37,935 nucleotides of DNA from Desulfovulcanus ferrireducens (GTDB lineage: Bacteria; Desulfobacterota; Desulfovibrionia; Desulfovibrionales; Desulfonatronovibrionaceae): contig NZ_JAGUQP010000005.1 in NCBI RefSeq assembly GCF_018704065.1, positions 1 through 37,935 on the forward strand, given 5' to 3'. This document shows positions 32,894-37,935 of this stretch, in pieces; position 1 is the stretch's first letter, and each line of letters begins with the position of its first letter. The notes under the pieces were generated by a model. That model made no database searches, was not told the origin of the DNA, and saw only the letters and a program-made list of their open reading frames with translations. The translations under genes and the position numbers were made by a program.

Positions 32894-33328
32894 CTAATCT
32901 TCCTGATTTTCCAGAGCATTCATGAGACTTATGGTTAGACTTAAAAAGTCGGCTTCGGTAATAATCCCTACGAGTTTTTTTCCATCAACAATAGGCAGGC
33001 AGCCATATTTGTGCTTGAGTAAAATAGCAGCTGCATCTTTTAGTTTCATATCCGGGGTAGCTGTTTTGACATCAGTACGCATGATTTCACAGATGGGGAT
33101 ACTGGCATCCAATTCATCCTGGGTTTGACGGTCAATGCCGGCCAGTTTAGAAATGGTGGCCGATAAAATGTCGCGGTGGGTTATGATGCCGATAAAATTG
33201 TTTTCATCATCAACAATAGGAATATGCCGGATACGGGCCAGCTTCATGAGGGACCTGGCTGCAGCTAAGGTGTCGAATTTTTTTAGGGAAAAAACATCCT
33301 TGGTCATCAGATCGCTGACTAAGAGCAT
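32894..33328 (-). CDS. CBS-domain pair protein
   Basis: 144 residues made almost entirely of two CBS motifs (LMTKDVFSLKKFDTLAAARS...RHIPIVDDENNFIGIITHRDI, and IMRTDVKTATPDMKLKDAA...CLPIVDGKKLVGIITEADF). Such pairs bind adenosine nucleotides and regulate partner proteins. The start at 33328 is fixed by AAGGAGGAAACT in front; the frame opens 14 codons earlier without support. First gene of the pair with the DUF554 gene. Confidence 0.93.
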   Translation of the reverse strand: MLLVSDLMTKDVFSLKKFDTLAAARSLMKLARIRHIPIVDDENNFIGIITHRDILSATISKLAGIDRQTQDELDASIPICEIMRTDVKTATPDMKLKDAAAILLKHKYGCLPIVDGKKLVGIITEADFLSLTISLMNALENQED

Positions 33329-33563
33329 AGTTTCCTCCTTATCTAAAGGTTTTGAACGTAACTGTTTCAAGTAATTCAGTTATTCCGCTATTCCTCTATG
33401 GCAGAATAAAAAGAAATCACGTGCTTAATCGTTGATGTCTTTTATTTGTCAATTTGCTGTACTAACGAAACATTTTGTATTTTTGTTCACATGTTGGTCA
33501 ATCTAAAGTTAATATTTTTTATATTAATGGCTTAAAAAATAAAAAACCTCAAGTAAAGAACTC

Positions 33564-34727
33564 ATGGACGGCAAAAAAAATTATGACGTGGTTATTGTCG
33601 GAGCCGGGCCAGCCGGAGCCACGGCTGGAATAGTTTTGGCGAGGGAGGGGATGCGGGTTCTGGTTCTGGACCGGGAGACTTTTCCCCGAGATAAATTATG
33701 CGCAGGGCTTATCACCTTTAAAACCCAAGAACTTGTTTCTGGTTTGATTAACCAAAACATAACCCAATTACAGGCGAATGGAGTTATTCACTATCAAAGC
33801 CAGGCATATGGCCTGGGAAATAAAAAAGGGCTTTTTTATCAGGGTAGAATGGAGCACCCTTTTTACTTTGTAAAGCGCAGCGCTTATGATTACTTTCTGT
33901 TTAAAAAACTAAAACAATCCGGAGCCGCAGTCCTGACCGGGAAAAAGGTTTTAACTATAGATTTTAATCGGTCACAGGTTATTACTGCTTGTGGTCAAAC
34001 TTTTCAGGCCCGATTTATTGTTGGTGCCGATGGAGCCATGAGCCGGGTTCGAAATGCATTGTCCGGGCTAAATATTGTACAAGAACCATGGTCAAAGGGT
34101 GCAGCTCTGGCACTGGAGTGTTTTGTGCCAAGAGAGGCGGGAGAGTTTTATGATTTCCCTGTTGTTTACTTTGGTTATGTACCCAAAGGCTATATCTGGT
34201 CGTTTCCGGGGAATGAAGTTCAGTGTGTGGGTGTATGTTCTGAGCAAGTGAGAGAGGGACGTAAACTGAAGGAAGTACTTAGAACCTTTGGCCACAAGGC
34301 TGGCCTTGACCGGGAAAGTATGGAAAATATCAAAGCCCATGCTTTGCCTTATGGGAACTATGAGAAAAAGCCCGGTTATAAAAATATTTTGCTTGTTGGT
34401 GATGCAGCTGGTTTTGCCGATCCTTTGCTAGGAGAAGGTATTTTTTATGCCCATAAAAGTGCCTTGCTCGCTTGCCAGGCCATAAAATCCACGTTTGGAC
34501 ATCCGGAGAGGGCAGCCGGTGAATATACTCGCTTGGTATGGGAGATTATCCTGGAAATGGACTATGCTCGTTTCTGGAAGGAAGTCACCTTTAAGTTGTT
34601 TCGCCTGAATAATTATCGCTTGCTGGAAATTGTTTTCGCAAAATTTTCCACAAGGCTGGTCGAGACCGTCCATGGTCTGCGTTCTTTTAAATGGCTTAGG
34701 CCCAAGAAATGGAGTTCTTCTTTATAG
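33564..34727 (+). CDS. Geranylgeranyl-reductase-family FAD oxidoreductase
   Basis: 387 residues. The N-terminal FAD-binding Rossmann motif is VVIVGAGPAGATAGIVLA (about 9-26). The family signature PRDKLCAGLIT follows near residue 40, and the second FAD motif LLVGDAAGFADPLLGEGIFY lies near 275-295. These enzymes reduce double bonds of isoprenoid chains or lipids, or act on related substrates; the substrate here is unknown. A short AT-rich gap separates it from the divergent CBS gene. The membrane-associated C-terminus has basic and aromatic residues but no clear membrane helix. Confidence 0.88.
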   Translation: MDGKKNYDVVIVGAGPAGATAGIVLAREGMRVLVLDRETFPRDKLCAGLITFKTQELVSGLINQNITQLQANGVIHYQSQAYGLGNKKGLFYQGRMEHPFYFVKRSAYDYFLFKKLKQSGAAVLTGKKVLTIDFNRSQVITACGQTFQARFIVGADGAMSRVRNALSGLNIVQEPWSKGAALALECFVPREAGEFYDFPVVYFGYVPKGYIWSFPGNEVQCVGVCSEQVREGRKLKEVLRTFGHKAGLDRESMENIKAHALPYGNYEKKPGYKNILLVGDAAGFADPLLGEGIFYAHKSALLACQAIKSTFGHPERAAGEYTRLVWEIILEMDYARFWKEVTFKLFRLNNYRLLEIVFAKFSTRLVETVHGLRSFKWLRPKKWSSSL

Positions 34728-34936
34728 ACTTGAATTTAGCGTAAAAATAGCTCATAGCTCATGCCGTGTGGCGAGAACCGGGATCAATCGTTTAACTGCC
34801 AGTTTAAGCTATGGACAGACTTTCAACTGTGAGAGCGTTTAGCTCCTTGCATGGAAGTTTGGAAATCTTTTTTACCCATTAGATTTGACAAGTTAGCCAT
34901 CGACTAACTCAACTAGCTAACAAAGGGAGAATAAGA

Positions 34937-35581
34937 TTGGCCGTTGATTTGAGACGCAACCGGGAGCGGATGGTTAGAGAGCAAATAGAGGCCCGAGGCA
35001 TTAAGGCTCCCGAGGTGCTTAGGGCCATGCGTACAGTACCCAGGCATTTGTTTGTGGACGAGGCCCTGCAGGCCCAGGCTTATGGAGACCATGCTCTCCC
35101 CATCGGTCATGGCCAGACTATTTCTCAGCCATATATCGTGGCTGTAATGACTGCTCTTTTGCAGGTAAAACCGGGCATGACTGTGCTGGAAATTGGAACT
35201 GGCTCCGGGTATCAGGCAGCAATTCTTTCAGAAATTGGGGCGGAAGTATATACTGTAGAAAGGGTAAGGCCATTATACCTGGCAGCCACCAAGAGGTTTA
35301 GGGACTTACGTTATTATAATATCCGGACAAAGCTTGATGATGGGACTTTGGGCTGGCCGGAAAAGGCACCTTTTGACCGGATATTGGTCACGGCAGGTGG
35401 CCCGGAAGTACCAGAACCACTTTTAGACCAGTTGGCTGATCCGGGGATTATGGTTATTCCTGTTGGTCAGAGCAAAAGGAGCCAGACATTGGTGCGGGTG
35501 ATCAAGGAAAATGGCCAGATCAAAAAGGAGAATAGAGGGGCCGTTATGTTCGTGGACTTGGTGGGGAAACATGGGTGGTAG
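34937..35581 (+). CDS. pcm: Protein-L-isoaspartate O-methyltransferase
   Basis: Repairs isoaspartyl residues in aged proteins by S-adenosylmethionine-dependent methylation. 214 residues, full length. Motifs: [16 protein letters not shown] at the start, [24 protein letters not shown], and the SAM-binding [15 protein letters not shown]. The start codon is TTG, supported by GGGAGA about six bases upstream and by the conserved N-terminus. A hairpin terminator follows. Confidence 0.95.
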   Translation: MAVDLRRNRERMVREQIEARGIKAPEVLRAMRTVPRHLFVDEALQAQAYGDHALPIGHGQTISQPYIVAVMTALLQVKPGMTVLEIGTGSGYQAAILSEIGAEVYTVERVRPLYLAATKRFRDLRYYNIRTKLDDGTLGWPEKAPFDRILVTAGGPEVPEPLLDQLADPGIMVIPVGQSKRSQTLVRVIKENGQIKKENRGAVMFVDLVGKHGW

Positions 35582-35587
35582 AGACGG

Positions 35588-35625
35588 CTGCAAAAAGTGG
35601 CGCTTTCGCTGTTTTTGCAGTTTTG
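35588..35625 (+). terminator. Terminator after pcm
   Basis: CTGCAAAAA (35588-35596) and TTTTTGCAG (35612-35620) pair around a GC-rich loop that can itself fold (GCG/CGC), followed by TTTTG. A similar CTGCAAAAA hairpin occurs at 11367-11393. Confidence 0.65.
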
Positions 35626-35700
35626 CATGATTTTTGAGCTCAGAGCTTTGACCTGCTTCAATATGTTGGCTTGTGATAAAAAATCAGCTTCGGAGGATAG

Positions 35701-36285
35701 GTGAAATTTTTTCAATCCTGGCTGGATAAATTGTGGGAGCTTTCCTCGACCAAGGGTGCGGAAAAAGTTTTAATGGGGGTATCGTTTACTGAGGCTATTT
35801 TTTTTCCTATCCCTCCTGATCTTTTGCTTATACCGATAGGTCTGGCCAAGCGGGAGAAATGTTTCAGGTTAGCCTTTATCTGCCTGTCAGCCTCGCTAGT
35901 GGGTGGTATTGTAGGCTATGTTTTAGGCTATTATTTCATGCAGGTCATTGGCTTCCCAATAATTAAATTTTATGGCTTAATTGACAAATATGCACTTATC
36001 CAGACCTGGTACGAGCAATATAGTGCCTGGGCCGTGGCAATTGCAGGCCTGACACCAATCCCCTATAAACTCTGTACGCTCACTGCAGGGGCCTTTAAAA
36101 TCAACTGGTTTATTTTTGTCTTGGCTTCTACTTTGAGCCGGGGAGTTAGATTTTATGCTATTGCCGGACTAATATATTGGCAGGGTGACCGGGCCAGGTA
36201 TTTTTTGGAAAAGAGGTTTGACCTTATTTTAACCTTGACTATTTTTTTAGTTATCTTAGGTTTTTTTATTATTAAGTTTATTTAA
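35701..36285 (+). CDS. VTT/DedA-like (YqaA-type) membrane protein
   Basis: 194 residues, about four to five membrane segments. The N-terminal part has SFTEAIFFPIPPDLLLIPIG, and later GLTPIPYKLCTLTAGAFKI, both typical of the SNARE-associated/VTT family, whose re-entrant helices with PIP motifs are implicated in lipid scrambling or transport. The start is GTG at 35701 with GGAGG five bases upstream. The C-terminal hydrophobic segment (LILTLTIFLVILGFFIIKFI) ends the protein. No operon partner is clear. Confidence 0.9.
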   Translation: MKFFQSWLDKLWELSSTKGAEKVLMGVSFTEAIFFPIPPDLLLIPIGLAKREKCFRLAFICLSASLVGGIVGYVLGYYFMQVIGFPIIKFYGLIDKYALIQTWYEQYSAWAVAIAGLTPIPYKLCTLTAGAFKINWFIFVLASTLSRGVRFYAIAGLIYWQGDRARYFLEKRFDLILTLTIFLVILGFFIIKFI

Positions 36286-36420
36286 TTAAATTTATGCCAC
36301 GTGCGAAAGCCAGTTTATGGTTGACAGCTTGTCATCCATGAAAGATAGTGGACCAATTTTTGGCTACGAGCTATAAGTCACGAGCTACCGAGTATATAAA
36401 ATTTATAAAGGGGTGAGATT

Positions 36421-37311
36421 ATGGCAAAAAAATCGAGTTGCGCATCATGTTCTAGTTCGGGGAAAAAAGAGAAGAGTGCATCTATGGCACTTCAGGACCA
36501 ACTCATTTCATCTACTTTAGCCAAGATTAAATATAAAATTTTTGTTATGAGCGGAAAAGGCGGGGTTGGGAAAAGCTCTATTGCCACTAATTTGGCAGCG
36601 GCGTTAGCTGACCAGGGTTACAAGGTGGGGCTTCTTGATGTTGATATTCATGGCCCTAGTGTTCCTCACTTGTTAGGAATTAAAGGCCTTTTGGATGTTG
36701 ATCGAGGCAAGATAATCAAGCCCAAGAAATTTTCTGATAACCTTTCTGTAGTGTCCATGGAGTCATTGCTCCAGGATCCTGATCAGGCAGTTTTGTGGCG
36801 TGGGCCAATGAAGACCTCTGCTATTCGTCAATTTGTTGCTGATGTAGATTGGGGGGAACTGGACTTTTTAGTTGTAGATTCTCCTCCCGGAACCGGGGAT
36901 GAACCCATGACCGTTCTGAAAACAATCCCTGATGCTATGTGTATAGTGGTCACTACTCCACAAGAAGTCTCACTAGCTGATGTGCGTAAGGCTATTAATT
37001 TTCTCCAGTACGCCAAAGCAAACATTTTGGGTGTGGTAGAGAATATGAGCGGGCTTGTCTGCCCTCATTGCTCCAAAGAGATCAACCTCTTTAAAAAGGG
37101 TGGAGGCAGGGAACTGGCTCAAAAATATGGTCTGGAATTTTTGGGCGCGATTCCTCTTGATCCGGCTACGGTACTGGCAGCTGATATGGGTAAACCGGTG
37201 GTTCTACTTGATGAAGACACTCCGGCCAAAAAGGCCTTTTTGGAACTGGCCCAGAAGGTGAACCGGATGGTCCGGGAAAGCTTTGAGACTGTATCGTCTA
37301 CACACACATAA
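36421..37311 (+). CDS. mrp: Mrp/NBP35-family P-loop ATPase
   Basis: 296 residues. A Cys-containing N-terminal tail (CASCSSSG) precedes a deviant Walker A SGKGGVGKSSIATNLAAAL (about 43-60), the switch D-x-D-IHGPSVPHLL, and DSPPGTGDEP. Two cysteines follow in NMSGLVCPHCSKE, which bridge the dimer and hold an Fe-S cluster in the family. It acts as a scaffold or carrier for iron-sulfur cluster assembly, fitting an organism rich in Fe-S enzymes such as those encoded here. AAAGGGGTGAG lies upstream of the ATG. Confidence 0.95.
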   Translation: MAKKSSCASCSSSGKKEKSASMALQDQLISSTLAKIKYKIFVMSGKGGVGKSSIATNLAAALADQGYKVGLLDVDIHGPSVPHLLGIKGLLDVDRGKIIKPKKFSDNLSVVSMESLLQDPDQAVLWRGPMKTSAIRQFVADVDWGELDFLVVDSPPGTGDEPMTVLKTIPDAMCIVVTTPQEVSLADVRKAINFLQYAKANILGVVENMSGLVCPHCSKEINLFKKGGGRELAQKYGLEFLGAIPLDPATVLAADMGKPVVLLDEDTPAKKAFLELAQKVNRMVRESFETVSSTHT

Positions 37312-37327
37312 GGGCGTAAGGCGCAAG

Positions 37328-37353
37328 TTGGAAAAAAATTTATTTTTCTCCAA
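37328..37353 (+). terminator. Possible terminator after mrp
   Basis: TTGGA-A-AAAAA and TTTTT-C-TCCAA pair around TTTA, with one mismatch. It is AT-rich and lacks a clean T tract, so the strength is doubtful. Confidence 0.4.
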
Positions 37354-37361
37354 AAAAAGAC

Positions 37362-37390
37362 TTGCAATTTTAAAATTTAGTATATATAAA
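37362..37390 (+). promoter_or_regulatory. Promoter of the tRNA-tuf cluster
   Basis: A sigma-70-like pair: TTGCAA (37362-37367), a 17-bp AT-rich spacer, and TATAAA (37385-37390). Transcription would start about ten bases before the first tRNA. The strength suits stable RNAs and tuf. Confidence 0.7.
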
Positions 37391-37406
37391 CCCGACTTCC
37401 TTGGTG

Positions 37407-37482
37407 GCTGGCGTAGCTCAATTGGTAGAGCAGCTGACTTGTAATCAGCAGGTTGCGGGTTCGAGTCCCATCGCCAGCTCCA
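37407..37482 (+). tRNA. tRNA-Thr (TGT)
   Basis: Acceptor GCTGGCG pairs with CGCCAGC, with discriminator T and encoded CCA. The anticodon stem GCTGA/TCAGC holds loop CTTGTAA (anticodon TGT). First of four tRNAs before tuf. Confidence 0.95.
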
Positions 37483-37490
37483 GATTTGAT

Positions 37491-37576
37491 GGAGGGGTTC
37501 CCGAGTGGCCAAAGGGAACAGACTGTAAATCTGTCGGCGTAAGCCTTCGGAGGTTCAAATCCTCCCCCCTCCACCA
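37491..37576 (+). tRNA. tRNA-Tyr (GTA)
   Basis: Acceptor GGAGGGG pairs with CCCCTCC, followed by A and CCA. The anticodon loop CTGTAAA between ACAGA and TCTGT gives GTA. A long variable arm (about 12 bases) matches the class II form of bacterial tRNA-Tyr. Confidence 0.95.
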
Positions 37577-37632
37577 GATTAAAAAGAGTAGGAGACAGGA
37601 AGACCTGTTGCTTGACTACTCTAAGTGAAAAT

Positions 37633-37709
37633 GCGGGAATAGCTCAATTGGCTAGAGCATCAGCCTTCCAAGCTGAGGGTTGCGGGTTCGAGTCCCGTTT
37701 CCCGCTCCA
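37633..37709 (+). tRNA. tRNA-Gly (TCC)
   Basis: Acceptor GCGGGAA pairs with TTCCCGC, followed by T and CCA. The anticodon stem TCAGC/GCTGA holds loop CTTCCAA (anticodon TCC). Confidence 0.95.
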
Positions 37710-37729
37710 CTTAGTCAAGCCTTTCCAAG

Positions 37730-37805
37730 GCCCACGTAGCTCAGTCGGTGGAGCACTTCCTTGGTAAGGAAGAGGTCACCGGTTCAAGTCCGGTCGTGGG
37801 CTCCA
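37730..37805 (+). tRNA. tRNA-Thr (GGT)
   Basis: Acceptor GCCCACG pairs with CGTGGGC, followed by T and CCA. The anticodon stem CTTCC/GGAAG holds loop TTGGTAA (anticodon GGT). Last tRNA before tuf; the Thr-Tyr-Gly-Thr-tuf order is the same as the E. coli thrU-tyrU-glyT-thrT-tufB operon. Confidence 0.95.
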
Positions 37806-37879
37806 GCATTTCCTGAGCTCTCCTCTTAAAAATATATAAAGTCATAATTAATCATAGAGAACAAATAGGGGGTAAGGTT

Positions 37880-37935
37880 ATGAGTAAGGCAAAATTTGAG
37901 CGTAAGAAGCCGCATGTAAATATTGGTACAATCGG
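37880..37935 (+). CDS. tuf: Elongation factor Tu, N-terminal start only
   Basis: The 18 complete codons visible read MSKAKFERKKPHVNIGTI, the N-terminus of EF-Tu; a partial Gly codon follows and the window ends there. The frame opens at an ATG after GGGGGTAAGG. EF-Tu delivers aminoacyl-tRNA to the ribosome. The gene follows the four-tRNA cluster and is very probably co-transcribed with it. Confidence 0.95.
   Translation, partial: MSKAKFERKKPHVNIGTI

Noticed and set aside
37401-37628. Open reading frames across the tRNA cluster on both strands
   Set aside because: They read through four well-formed tRNA genes and show no protein family features.

Overview
The window looks like a chromosomal segment of a moderately AT-rich, anaerobic member of the Desulfobacterota, most likely in or near the Desulfovibrionales. 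The evidence is gene order and content: tRNA-Val, thrS, infC, rpmI, rplT, pheS, pheT and a MerR-type gene in a row; a tungsten-type aldehyde:ferredoxin oxidoreductase with a four-cluster ferredoxin partner; an Mrp-type P-loop ATPase; and a tRNA-Thr/Tyr/Gly/Thr cluster in front of tuf. This placement is inference from synteny and protein families, with no database search.

Layout. 1-2000: an orphan gene on the minus strand in an AT-rich, repeat-laden stretch. 2004-9453: the translation block, running from tRNA-Val through pheT, which ends at a strong terminator, followed by a small MerR regulator. infC seems to start at a non-canonical AUA. 9605-11230: a chemoreceptor. 12044-16307: an accessory island. 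It starts with a broken copy of the aldehyde oxidoreductase 3' end and continues with four same-strand genes (membrane-anchored small protein, toroid/HEPN protein, nuclease-DUF5655 protein, 4-oxalocrotonate tautomerase-like protein). Degenerate attC-like inverted repeats separate these genes, as in an integron cassette array; no integrase is visible. 16454-18706: the intact oxidoreductase and its Fe-S partner. 19088-21738: aminotransferase and glucose-6-phosphate isomerase. 22300-26479: histidine kinase, a cytoplasmic ModA-like binding protein, and a sigma-54 response regulator, probably one signalling unit now separated by foldback elements. 26530-29514: a helicase fused to a DEDD exonuclease, like MrfA and MrfB in one chain. 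29686-33328: small regulators, a MacB-like permease, a DUF554 membrane protein and a CBS protein. 33564-37311: geranylgeranyl-reductase-type flavoprotein, Pcm, a VTT membrane protein and Mrp. 37407-37935: four tRNAs and the start of tuf.

The intergenic regions are unusually rich in short non-autonomous elements. Two kinds carry terminal inverted repeats and visible target duplications: one 297-bp foldback with a CAATA duplication ending 11 nt before the kinase start, and a family with GAGYCTGTGGC ends and 4-bp AT-rich duplications. Two of these elements share internal arms that differ by paired, compensatory changes. Palindromic REP-like sequences of the widespread 'CATTGCGAG...GCAATCTC' and 'CATTCTGAGCG...' types also occur.

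The best candidates for something undescribed are the cassette-like island with the toroid-HEPN protein, and the kinase / cytoplasmic binding protein / NtrC-type regulator module.
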